This document shows, in pieces, positions 42,858 to 50,237 of a stretch of 64,000 nt of DNA; the first letter of the stretch is position 1, and the number at the start of each line of letters is the position of its first letter. Source of the stretch: Oscillibacter sp. (GTDB taxonomy: Bacteria; Bacillota; Clostridia; Oscillospirales; Oscillospiraceae); contig NZ_JAQUVF010000002.1 in NCBI RefSeq assembly GCF_028693505.1, forward strand, positions 1 to 64,000. Direction: 5' to 3'. The position numbers and the translations under genes are program-made. Below the pieces are notes generated by a model. The model saw only the letters and a program-made list of their open reading frames with translations, did not search any database and was not told the DNA's origin.

Positions 42858-42935
42858 TCATTCGCATTTGATGTGGAACAACCGGCGCAGTATGCCGCGC
42901 AGCGCTTTCGGGGACTTCCATACAACGATATTCAT
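42858..42935 (-). CDS. spoVM: SpoVM-like amphipathic peptide (25 aa)
   Basis: A 25-codon frame starts at ATG 42935 with AAAGGAG eight bases upstream and encodes MNIVVWKSPKALRGILRRLF plus HIKCE. Bacillus SpoVM is 26 residues; Lys7, Pro9, Lys10, Leu12, Gly14, Ile15 and Arg17 are at the same positions here. SpoVM lies flat on the curved forespore membrane and recruits SpoIVA, which is encoded 5 kb away. The next gene downstream is a SipL-like LysM protein, another SpoIVA partner. The gene is too short for routine gene calling. Confidence 0.82.
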   Translation of the reverse strand: MNIVVWKSPKALRGILRRLFHIKCE

Positions 42936-42952
42936 ACCAAAACTCCTTTCTT

Positions 42953-43108
42953 CTACCGCCTGCAGCAGGCGCAGCCGCACGCAATCAGTAAAAACGCCAC
43001 CAGAAACAGCAAAGCTCCCACAGGAAAGATTGCCGCGATCAAAATTCCGGAACCCAGCGCCACCGCGCAGAATCCCAGAATCCAGCAGCCTCCTCCGCCA
43101 TGAAACAT
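42953..43108 (-). CDS. Small Gly-rich, Cys-tailed membrane protein (51 aa)
   Basis: ATG 43108 follows AAGGGGGCG. The product starts MFHGGGGCWILGFCAV, has two hydrophobic stretches (about 8-24 and 27-44) and ends CGCACCRR. No family was recognised. It ends 17 bases before the spoVM start on the same strand, so it is probably a sporulation gene. The clustered C-terminal Cys could bind metal or crosslink in the spore envelope; this is speculation. Confidence 0.65.
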   Translation of the reverse strand: MFHGGGGCWILGFCAVALGSGILIAAIFPVGALLFLVAFLLIACGCACCRR

Positions 43109-43170
43109 GCGTCCAACGCCCCCTTTCCTATGCCACAGTATATACACCACAGGCTGTCCAAGGTGCAAAA

Positions 43171-43419
43171 AAAGCGCCGGTCATCCGGCGCTTTCTGTTT
43201 TTCAAGAAAGTGCTTGCAGCACTTTCTTGATGGGGTATCACTCCGCTCTGCGCCTCGGTTGCCCGCCTTTGGAGGGCAATTCGACGCACGCTCCGCGCAA
43301 AGTATTTTCTCCCACGCACCTGTCGCGGGAGAAAATGATTCCAATTGATTTCACTGCCTCGGCAGTGAAAAAACACGAAGTTTTTCAACAGTCTCAAAGC
43401 GCCGGTCATCCGGCGCTTT
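43171..43419. repeat. Hairpin cluster bounded by two identical hairpins
   Basis: The same 24 bases, AAAGCGCCGG-TCAT-CCGGCGCTTT, occur at 43171-43194 and 43396-43419. Between them lie TCAAGAAAGTGCT/AGCACTTTCTTGA (43202-43230), TTGCCC/GGGCAA (43259-43279), ATTTTCTCCC/GGGAGAAAAT (43304-43336) and TTTCACTGCC/GGCAGTGAAA (43349-43370). The right copy overlaps the 3' end of ogt and can act as its terminator. Nothing in between looks coding. Confidence 0.85.
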
Positions 43420-43903
43420 TTTCTTCCAATTCCAATAAAAACCGCTTGCGCTCCACGCCGCCGGCGTATCCCGTCAGCGTACCGTTCGCGCCCAGGACTC
43501 GGTGGCAGGGGATGAGGATGGAGATGGGGTTGCGGCCCACCGCGCCGCCCACCGATCGGGGGCAGGCGGGAACGCCGTCTTTTTGCAAAGATTCCGCCAG
43601 CGCGCCGTAAGTTACGGTCTGCCCGCAGGGGATGTCCAAAAGACGCTGCCAAACCGCCTTTTGGAAGGGCGTTCCGCCGGGGGAGAGGGGCGGCAGGGAC
43701 GGCAGAGGCCGCTTTGCGAAATAGGCGGTAAGCCATGCTTCCGTCTGCAAAAATACCGGCAGATCCGGCGCGCTGGGTGCATCCGGGGGAAGCGTGGCGG
43801 CAAAATGGGTCTGCCCCTCCAGCCAAAGACCAGTGAGGGCGTCCCCGTCCCCCGCAAGATACAGCCGTCCCAGCGGGGAGGGGATAATTGTTTGCACCGT
43901 CAT
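43406..43903 (-). CDS. ogt: Methylated-DNA-protein cysteine methyltransferase
   Basis: The 165-residue protein removes O6-alkyl groups from guanine by transfer to Cys133 in the motif [27 protein letters not shown] forms the DNA-binding helix-turn-helix (shorter: [17 protein letters not shown]). ATG 43903 follows GAGAGGTG; the longer upstream frame is an artefact over coaX. Its last codons overlap a repeated hairpin. It diverges from coaX, sharing a -35 box. Confidence 0.93.
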   Translation of the reverse strand: MTVQTIIPSPLGRLYLAGDGDALTGLWLEGQTHFAATLPPDAPSAPDLPVFLQTEAWLTAYFAKRPLPSLPPLSPGGTPFQKAVWQRLLDIPCGQTVTYGALAESLQKDGVPACPRSVGGAVGRNPISILIPCHRVLGANGTLTGYAGGVERKRFLLELEEKSAG

Positions 43904-43928
43904 GGCGGCACCTCTCTTTCTTTTTCTC

Positions 43929-43980
43929 AGTATAGCAGGCGGCGGCGGGACTTGCAAGCGGCGGCAAGTCGTGATACGAT
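43929..43980. promoter_or_regulatory. Divergent ogt/coaX promoters sharing one palindromic -35
   Basis: TTGCAA (43952-43957) is its own inverse. To the right, 17 bases lead to TACGAT (43975-43980) for coaX. To the left, 17 bases lead to TATACT on the minus strand (43934-43929) for ogt. Both spacings are ideal, so the two polymerases would compete for one hexamer. Confidence 0.65.
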
Positions 43981-44017
43981 AGGATGAAAAAAAGAACGGA
44001 AAGGGGAGAGACCCCCC

Positions 44018-44788
44018 ATGCTGCTTGCCATTGATGTGGGCAATTCCAATACCTCTGTGGGCCTGTTCGACAAGGAGAAAAATCTCCAGTTTCTGGCCTT
44101 TCTGGATACGGACAGCCGCAAGACCGCGGATCAGATCAGCATTGATCTTATGAACCTGTTCGCCCTGTACCACTATCGCTATACCGACGTGACCGGCGCG
44201 ATTTTGTGCAGCGTGGTGCCGCCGCTGAACTTTATGATGGAAAAGGCCCTGACCCGCCTTCTGGGAAAGCCCCCCATGGTGGTTGGCCCCGGCGTGCGGA
44301 CGGGGCTGAACATCCGCCTTTCCGTCCAGACCCAGGTGGGAGCCGACATCGTGGCGGACGCGGTGTCCGCGCTGGAAAAATTCCAGCCGCCCATCATCAC
44401 CATCGACATGGGCACCGCCACCACCGTGGGCATCATTTCTGAGGGGCGCAATTACGAGGGCGGGATGCTGCTGCCCGGCGTCAACGTCTCGCTGGAGGCC
44501 CTCTCCCGCCGGGCCGCCCAGCTGCCCGCCATCTCCCTCCAGCACCCCAAGACCCTCATCGGCAAGAACACGGAGGACTGTATGCGCTCCGGCATCGTCT
44601 ACGGCACCGCCGGGATGCTGGACGGCATCATTGACCGTATCCGGGCGGAGTTTCCCGGCAAGAACGTCACCGTGGTGGCCACCGGCGGCAACGCGCCGGT
44701 GATCGTGCGCTACTGCCGCAACGAGATCGTCTACGACAAATATCTATTGATGAACGGCCTGTGGGCCATCTATCAAAAGAATATCTGA
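44018..44788 (+). CDS. coaX: Type III pantothenate kinase
   Basis: The 256-residue kinase phosphorylates pantothenate, the first step to coenzyme A. It has the ASKHA motifs: phosphate 1 loop [10 protein letters not shown], the [12 protein letters not shown] substrate loop, [19 protein letters not shown] and ATGGNAPVI. Type III enzymes are not inhibited by CoA and need a monovalent cation. GGGGAGA precedes the start. It is monocistronic. Confidence 0.97.
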   Translation: MLLAIDVGNSNTSVGLFDKEKNLQFLAFLDTDSRKTADQISIDLMNLFALYHYRYTDVTGAILCSVVPPLNFMMEKALTRLLGKPPMVVGPGVRTGLNIRLSVQTQVGADIVADAVSALEKFQPPIITIDMGTATTVGIISEGRNYEGGMLLPGVNVSLEALSRRAAQLPAISLQHPKTLIGKNTEDCMRSGIVYGTAGMLDGIIDRIRAEFPGKNVTVVATGGNAPVIVRYCRNEIVYDKYLLMNGLWAIYQKNI

Positions 44789-44837
44789 TGCGTGCCGCTC
44801 CGGCGGCAAACGCTGTGAGACGCCTTTGGTACAAAAC

Positions 44838-44870
44838 GCGGCGCGGGAAAATTCCCGCGCCGTGTTTTTT
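44838..44870. terminator. Terminator between coaX and pfp
   Basis: GGCGCGGGAA and TTCCCGCGCC flank two to four A/T bases, followed by GTGTTTTTT; the minus strand also has a T tract, so it can serve both convergent genes. Confidence 0.88.
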
Positions 44871-44883
44871 GTTGATGTAAATT

Positions 44884-46122
44884 TTATTTCGCCAGAACCT
44901 TTTTCAGCTTGGCAAACCGGGGCAGGGAATCCACCTTGGGCAGCTGCGGCTCTCCCTGGATCAGGGGCAGGGCGTAGTCGATGAAGGCTTTTTCCACGCC
45001 GTCGTGGGTGGCGTTGATCCACTCCAGCGGCACCTTTTTCTCGGCGTTGGCAACGTCCGTCAGGTCCAAAAGCTTTGTGCGGCAGACGTATTTGCCGTCC
45101 TCATAGCTGCGCGCAAAGCCCACCATCTTGTCCGTGATCCCGGCGACGGCGTTCTCCACGGCGGCCTTGCCCGCCATGCAGCTTTCCTCAATATCAGTCT
45201 CGGAGGCCAGATGCGCGCCGCAGCGCTGGAGCAGGGAAAGCTCGATGCCCCGGACCTTCGCGCCGGTTTTCTGCTTCACGGCGTCTGCCAGCATGGCGGC
45301 AAGGCCCCCCAGCTGGGCGTGGCCGAAGCCATCGGTAGCGGAGGCCTTGGCCTCGGAGACGAAGGTGCCGTCGGGGTAGTGGATGCCCTCAGACACGGCC
45401 ACCATGCAGTTGCCCTTTTCCCGGTAGATGCGCTCCACATCCGCAAGGAAGCGGTCCATGTCGAAGTCCACCTCCGGCAGATACACAAGGTCGGGTCCCG
45501 CGCCGTAAGCCGTGGCAAGGGCGGCGGCGCCCGCCAGCCAGCCGGCGTGGCGGCCCATGATCTCCATCACGCAGACCATGCCGGTGTCGTAGACCCGGGC
45601 GTCCTGATAGACCTCCATGCAGGAGGTGGCGATGTACTTGGCGGCGGAGGCGTAGCCGGGGCAGTGGTCCGTGCCGAACAGGTCGTTGTCGATGGTCTTG
45701 GGCACGCCCATCACGCGGCACTCGTAGCCCGCCTTTTGCATGAATTTGGAAATTTTGTTGCAGGTGTCCATGGAGTCGTTGCCGCCGTTATAGAAGAAAT
45801 ACCGCACATTGTACTTTTTGAAAATCTGCAAGATCCGCTGGTAGTCGGTGTCGTCCACGTCCGGGTCCTTCATCTTATAGCGGCAGGAGCCCAGAGCGGA
45901 GGAGGGGGTGTATTTCAGCAGCTCCAGTTCGGCGGGGTCCTCCTGCCCCATATCGAACAGCCGGTCGTTCAAAACGCCCTTGATCCCGTGCTCCGCGCCG
46001 AGAACCCGGGTGATGTTGGGGTTTTTCAGCGCGGTGTCAATCACGCCGTACGCGCTGGCGTTGATGACGGATGTGGGGCCGCCGGACTGGCCGATGATGC
46101 ATGCGCCTTTCAGTTCACTCAT
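44884..46122 (-). CDS. pfp: Pyrophosphate-type 6-phosphofructokinase
   Basis: The 412-residue enzyme converts fructose-6-phosphate and fructose-1,6-bisphosphate. ATP enzymes have GGDGS; here the motif is GGNDS, with Asp at the position that blocks ATP and favours pyrophosphate, and MGVPKTIDNDL has the Lys usual in PPi forms. IGQSGGPTSVINASAYG and IMGRHAGWLAG are also typical. The reaction is reversible, so it can serve glycolysis and gluconeogenesis. It diverges from fba, the next glycolytic step. Donor preference is inferred from residues. Confidence 0.9.
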   Translation of the reverse strand: MSELKGACIIGQSGGPTSVINASAYGVIDTALKNPNITRVLGAEHGIKGVLNDRLFDMGQEDPAELELLKYTPSSALGSCRYKMKDPDVDDTDYQRILQIFKKYNVRYFFYNGGNDSMDTCNKISKFMQKAGYECRVMGVPKTIDNDLFGTDHCPGYASAAKYIATSCMEVYQDARVYDTGMVCVMEIMGRHAGWLAGAAALATAYGAGPDLVYLPEVDFDMDRFLADVERIYREKGNCMVAVSEGIHYPDGTFVSEAKASATDGFGHAQLGGLAAMLADAVKQKTGAKVRGIELSLLQRCGAHLASETDIEESCMAGKAAVENAVAGITDKMVGFARSYEDGKYVCRTKLLDLTDVANAEKKVPLEWINATHDGVEKAFIDYALPLIQGEPQLPKVDSLPRFAKLKKVLAK

Positions 46123-46215
46123 GGGAAATCCTCCTCAAGCTTTTTCTTCCTCATTCACAGGGAAGCGGCCTGTCGGTTCTGCCAATTACTGCCGCAGCCC
46201 TTGTCGTTCAGGACC

Positions 46216-46278
46216 ATCATAACATTGGAAAAATGAATTGTAAATACTTGCATTTTATTTTTATTGTGATATTATAAT
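46216..46278. promoter_or_regulatory. Divergent promoters of pfp (minus) and fba (plus)
   Basis: For pfp: minus-strand TTTACA (46244-46239), 17 bases, TATGAT (46221-46216). For fba: TATAAT at 46273-46278 with TTGCAT at 46248-46253, 19 bases apart. The fba leader (46285-46405) contains a short CCCC/GGGG stem-loop near 46327-46346 but nothing coding. Confidence 0.6.
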
Positions 46279-46405
46279 GAAAGAAAATCGTTTTCGCCCC
46301 TTCGAATCGTAAAAATTCGACAAGTGCCCCACGAAACTCGCGGGGTGGTCGGAGAGTGCGCTTTTTTACGGACGAAACAATTTAAAACTGCAGGAGATGA
46401 TCATT

Positions 46406-47344
46406 ATGCCACTGGTTACCACGACTGAACTGTTCAAGAAGGCATACGACGGCGGCTACGCCATCGGCGCTTTCAACGTCAACAACATGGAGATCGTCCA
46501 GGGAATTACCGAAGCGGCCAAGGAGCTGGAAGCGCCTTTGATCCTTCAGGTTTCCAAGGGCGCCCGTGCCTATGCCAACCATACTTACCTCATCAAGCTG
46601 GTGGAAGCCGCCGTGATTGAGACGGGCCTTCCCATCTGTTTGCATCTGGACCACGGCGACAGCTTTGAAACCTGCAAAAGCTGCATCGACGGCGGCTTTA
46701 CCTCCGTCATGATCGACGCTTCCTCCAAGCCCTTTGCGGAAAACGTGGAGATCACCAAAAAGGTCGTCGCCTACGCCCATGACCGGGGCGTTGTGGTGGA
46801 GGCCGAGCTGGGCACCCTGGCCGGCATCGAGGACGAGGTGAAGGTCTCCGCCGAGGAGTCCTCTTACACCCATCCCGAAGAGGTGGAGGAGTTCGTCACC
46901 AAGACGGGTTGCGACTCTCTGGCCATTGCCATCGGCACCAGCCACGGCGCGTTCAAGTTTAAGCCCGGCACCAAGCCCCAGCTGCGCTTCGACGTGCTGG
47001 AGGAGGTCTCCCGCCGTCTCCCCGGCTTCCCCATCGTGCTCCACGGCTCTTCCTCCGTGCCCCAGGAGCTGGTGTCGAAGATCAACAAGTTCGGCGGCAA
47101 TATGCCCGGCGCCATCGGCGTGCCGGAGGATCAGCTGCGCCACGCCGCGTCCCTTTCCGTGTGCAAGATCAACATTGACTCCGACCTGCGTCTTGCCATG
47201 ACTGCCACGGTCCGGGAGTATTTCGCGGAGCATCCCGCCGACTTCGATCCCCGCCAGTATCTCAAGCCCGCACGGCAGGCAATCAAGGAGCTGGTGGCCC
47301 ACAAGATCGTGGACGTTCTGGGCTGCGATCACAAGGCATTTTAA
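46406..47344 (+). CDS. fba: Class II fructose-bisphosphate aldolase
   Basis: The 312-residue zinc aldolase cleaves fructose-1,6-bisphosphate. It has the class II motifs LHLDHGDS (catalytic Asp82, zinc His83), VEAELGTLAGIED, GTSHGAFKF and VLHGSSSVP. The start is ATG 46406 with AGGAGA nine bases upstream; TTATCATT-type upstream codons are ignored. It ends near a terminator-like repeat, after which an IS256 element is inserted. Confidence 0.97.
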   Translation: MPLVTTTELFKKAYDGGYAIGAFNVNNMEIVQGITEAAKELEAPLILQVSKGARAYANHTYLIKLVEAAVIETGLPICLHLDHGDSFETCKSCIDGGFTSVMIDASSKPFAENVEITKKVVAYAHDRGVVVEAELGTLAGIEDEVKVSAEESSYTHPEEVEEFVTKTGCDSLAIAIGTSHGAFKFKPGTKPQLRFDVLEEVSRRLPGFPIVLHGSSSVPQELVSKINKFGGNMPGAIGVPEDQLRHAASLSVCKINIDSDLRLAMTATVREYFAEHPADFDPRQYLKPARQAIKELVAHKIVDVLGCDHKAF

Positions 47345-47377
47345 ATACCGCGCTTCAACGAAAGAGGAGGCGCATTA

Positions 47378-47468
47378 GCGCCCCTCCCATAAGGATGTTT
47401 TGAAGGCATCTCTGTTCTGCTGAACAGGGATGCCTTCCTTTTATGATATGCTTTTTATCGAATTCGTC
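47378..47468 (+). repeat. Dispersed terminator-like repeat, copy B
   Basis: The unit runs GCGCCCCTCCC, ATAAGGATGTTTT, the hairpin AAGGCATCTCTGTTC/GAACAGGGATGCCTT, CCTTTT, and ends GAATTCGTC. It corresponds to copy A at 41121-41210 on the other strand. It begins 33 bases after the fba stop and probably terminates fba. Stem differences between copies are mostly paired changes. Confidence 0.8.
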
Positions 47469-47491
47469 TTGGCGGCAAAGCCGCCTTAGGG

Positions 47492-48847
47492 TAGTGTCAA
47501 GGTTTATGCGCAAATTGGTTTGCAGTCTCTGAGAGAACGAAGTTAGCCCGCAATGGAGGTGTCTTCGCAGATGGCCTCCAGATGCTTCATATTCATATAT
47601 TTCTTGTTGCCCCACTGGGTACCGGCCACATGCCGTAGCCGGGCACAGACCAGCATGAGCGCTGAGTTGCCATCCGGAAAGCAGCCCACCACACGCGTGC
47701 GCCTGCGGATCTCCCGGTTCAACCGTTCAATGACGTTGTTGGTGCGGATGCGGGTCCAATGCTCAGAGGGAAAATCCGCGTAAGTCAGCGTCTCTTCCAC
47801 GCCATCCTCAATCTTTTTTGCAGCTTCCTTCAGCTTCATTGCGCGCAGCTCCTCCACAACGGCTTTTGCTTTCTCCTTGGCCGCTTTCTTGCTCTCCTGG
47901 GTGTGGATCGCCTTGAGCATTTTGGCTACCAGCTTTACCTTGGATTTGGGTACTACGGAGAATACATTGCGGTAGAAATGTACCACGCAGCGTTGGTATT
48001 TGGCGTCCGGAAACACTTCACCCACAGCCTCCAGCATACCCATGCACTTGTCGCCCACGATCAGCTTGACACCGTCCAAGCCCCGGCTTTTGAGCCATTG
48101 AAAAAAGCTGACCCAACTGGCCTTGTCCTCTTTCATTCCCTCGGCAGCACCTAAAACTTCACGGTATCCGTCCTCGTTTACCGCAATTGCCACCAGAATG
48201 GCCACGTTTTCGTACTCTCCGCCCCAGTTGCGGCGCAGATAGATTCCGTCCACATAGACATACGGATAATGTCCACCCTGCAAGGGGCGGTTGCGCCAAT
48301 CCTCGATGTGGACGTAGGCTTTCTTGTTCAGCTCGCTGATGGTGGAGGGAGAGACCTTGCTGCCCCAGAGGGCCTCCGTGATGTCCTCTACCCGGCGCAC
48401 CGAGACGCCGGCAAGGTACATCTCAATGAGCGCTTCCTCGACACTGCTCTCTCTGCGCCGATAGCGCTCAATGATGGCGGTCTCAAAGCTAATTCCCTTG
48501 AGACGCGGCACGTTGAGCGTCACATCGCCCGAAGTTGTGGTGAGATTCCGGCTGTAATGGCCGCTGCGGTAGCCCTGACGCTCCTCGCTGCGCTCGTATT
48601 TGGCGGCCTGCGTCAGTTTCTCTGCCTCGGCCTCCAGCAGGCCGTTGAGGGTCTCTTCCACGCTCCCGCGAACCAATTCCTTGATTTGACCCTTGATAAT
48701 TTCCTCATTAAACTGTACAATTTTCTCAGACATGGTTTGTAGTCTCCTTTCAGAATGGTGGTGTGGTAACTTCATTCTAACAGAGATCTGCAAACCGTGT
48801 CTATTTTTATGCCTTTTGGAATTTGCGCAACTTATTGTACCTTATCC
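47492..48847 (-). mobile_element. IS256-family insertion sequence with target duplication
   Basis: The element holds one intact transposase gene. Both ends carry TGCGCAAATT about 15-18 bases in, in inverse orientation (47507-47516 and 48820-48829). The direct repeat GCCTTAGGG lies at 47483-47491 and 48848-48856 (CC before it also matches), consistent with the 8-9 bp duplication of IS256 elements. The uninterrupted site would read GGCGGCAAAGCCGCCTTAGG then GCAAC. Exact ends are uncertain by one or two bases. Confidence 0.88.
47543..48733 (-). CDS. IS256-family transposase (mutator type)
   Basis: The start at ATG 48733 (GGAGACT upstream) gives 396 residues. It has the IS256 hallmarks: YRSGHYSRNLTTTSGDVTLNVPR-type N-terminal region (in part SGDVTLNVPRLKG), the DDE core with Asp in YVDGIYLRRNWG, Asp in LIVGDKCMGM and Glu in RTNNVIERLNREIRRR, and the C-terminal CARLRH. 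All catalytic residues are present and the frame is intact, so it may be active. Confidence 0.96.
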   Translation of the reverse strand: MSEKIVQFNEEIIKGQIKELVRGSVEETLNGLLEAEAEKLTQAAKYERSEERQGYRSGHYSRNLTTTSGDVTLNVPRLKGISFETAIIERYRRRESSVEEALIEMYLAGVSVRRVEDITEALWGSKVSPSTISELNKKAYVHIEDWRNRPLQGGHYPYVYVDGIYLRRNWGGEYENVAILVAIAVNEDGYREVLGAAEGMKEDKASWVSFFQWLKSRGLDGVKLIVGDKCMGMLEAVGEVFPDAKYQRCVVHFYRNVFSVVPKSKVKLVAKMLKAIHTQESKKAAKEKAKAVVEELRAMKLKEAAKKIEDGVEETLTYADFPSEHWTRIRTNNVIERLNREIRRRTRVVGCFPDGNSALMLVCARLRHVAGTQWGNKKYMNMKHLEAICEDTSIAG

Positions 48848-48894
48848 GCCTTAGGGCAACAAGGCGAAGGGGGGATTATGCTCACTTTAGGTAG

Positions 48895-49302
48895 TTAATC
48901 TTCATTTTTACTGTTACTCATCAGTACAATCCCTGCACTTGTTACACCTATACCAAGAAGTAAAATAGCTTCTGTTGGTTTGATTGCATTCAATATAGAC
49001 AGAGTTACAACTGCCACACCCATTGCAATAGGAATTGCTTTAAGTATTGTGCTGATAATTTCTTTAATCGGCTTATTTGATGTGGTACTAATATTATTTT
49101 TAGATTGCATTAGTTCATCCACAGACACATCTAAGGCTTCAGCAAGTTTGGGTATTGAATTTATATCAGGGCAAGAAATATCCCTTTCCCATTTCGATAC
49201 AGCTTTGTCTGTTACATTCATTAGATTAGCAAGTTCCAGTTGCGTCATGCCTTTGTCTTTTCTTAATGACGAAATCATCATTCCTAAGGTTTTATTTTTC
49301 AT
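48895..49302 (-). CDS. XRE-family regulator with C-terminal membrane helices, AT-rich
   Basis: The 135-residue protein has an N-terminal Cro/CI helix-turn-helix (about 8-62: RKDKGMTQLELANLMNVTDK, VSKWERDISCPDI) and two hydrophobic helices near the C-terminus (about 88-105 and 110-128). HTH proteins tied to the membrane are known among small Firmicutes regulators. Its DNA is strikingly AT-rich against its high-GC neighbours and it sits beside an IS element, so recent acquisition is likely. Target and signal unknown. Confidence 0.85.
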   Translation of the reverse strand: MKNKTLGMMISSLRKDKGMTQLELANLMNVTDKAVSKWERDISCPDINSIPKLAEALDVSVDELMQSKNNISTTSNKPIKEIISTILKAIPIAMGVAVVTLSILNAIKPTEAILLLGIGVTSAGIVLMSNSKNED

Positions 49303-49345
49303 AAGTATTCTCCTTTATTTTTTGATGATTCCATTGTAATCCAGT

Positions 49346-49412
49346 ATTATATTTCAACTCAACCAACCATCAGTTTAGTTATATAGCCATTTAGTTTACC
49401 ATTGGTTTAGTG
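49346..49412. promoter_or_regulatory. AT-rich upstream region of the XRE gene with repeated CCATnnGTTTAGT-like words
   Basis: A minus-strand TATAAT lies at 49351-49346. Three related words start at 49367 (CCATCAGTTTAGT), 49387 (CCATTTAGTTTACC) and 49399 (CCATTGGTTTAGT), in the place of a -35 and just upstream. They could be operators of the XRE protein. The rest of 49413-49612 shows no gene. Confidence 0.35.
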
Positions 49413-49612
49413 GATAATTCGCTATTCATTACCTTTACTTCGCAGTATGCGCCAAAGACGTCCCATAGTTGCCACGTACATTCCGGTACAATATCGCCAT
49501 TATAACAGCGTCAAATTACCATTGCAACCATCGCACGGCTGCGACGTCCCGGCGGGTCGCCGTATCAGTTTTACCGCTGGGGCATAGAATGGGGGAAAAG
49601 GGAGGGGTATCC

Positions 49613-50116
49613 ATGCGTTTTGTACAGGATTACGACCGTACCGCCGCCGTGCTGTACGCCCATGAGTGGGCCTACGGACGGAATCCGCGGTTTTACGACT
49701 ATGAAAACTTAGGTGGGGACTGCACCAACTTTACCTCGCAGTGCATTTTTGCGGGCTGCGGCGTTATGAATTTCACGCCCACCTTTGGGTGGTACTACAT
49801 CGACTCCGACCAGAAGGCCCCCTCGTGGACGGGAGTGCCGTATCTTTGGAACTTTCTCGTGCGCAAGGGCGTGTCCATCGGGCCGGTGGGCCAGCCCTGC
49901 GCGCTGGAGGACCTGCGGCCCGGGGACCTCATCCAGCTCTCCTTCAAGGGCGAGGAGTTTCAGCACACGCCCATCGTGGTTTCCGTGGGGACGCCCGTCA
50001 CGCCGGAGACGGTGCGCCTCGCCGCCCACAGCTACGACGCGGACAACCGGCCGCTATCCACCTACGAATATCGAAAGAGCCGCTTCCTGCACATCACGGG
50101 CACCATGCGGCCCTAG
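49613..50116 (+). CDS. Amidase-domain (Amidase_6 type) protein
   Basis: The start at ATG 49613 with GGGAGGGG gives 167 residues. The family features are AAVLYAHEWAYGRNPRFYDY, the catalytic Cys37 in GGDCTNFTSQC and a later His in HTPIVVSVG/AAHSYDADNRP. Such NlpC/CHAP-like papain-fold proteins in Clostridia are often spore or wall amidases. No signal peptide is visible, so it may act inside the mother cell or be a spore component. The SLH-GH18 gene follows after 121 bases. Confidence 0.88.
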   Translation: MRFVQDYDRTAAVLYAHEWAYGRNPRFYDYENLGGDCTNFTSQCIFAGCGVMNFTPTFGWYYIDSDQKAPSWTGVPYLWNFLVRKGVSIGPVGQPCALEDLRPGDLIQLSFKGEEFQHTPIVVSVGTPVTPETVRLAAHSYDADNRPLSTYEYRKSRFLHITGTMRP

Positions 50117-50237
50117 GGGAAACATGGGAAAAATCCCCGTACGCCAATTTAATAAGGAAAAAATTTCATATTCTGTTCACAAAAGCTTTGCGGCGGGTGG
50201 TATCATGGGAACAATCTGACGAAAAGGGGAGATTCCT

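Noticed and set aside
43109..43170. Sigma-E promoter for the spoVM operon
   Set aside because: CATAGGAA and TATATACT are present upstream, but neither has a fitting -35 at the right distance.
50160..50215. TCATATT as a sigma-E -35 before the SLH-GH18 gene
   Set aside because: The -35 word is perfect but no sigma-E -10 occurs at 13-15 bases.
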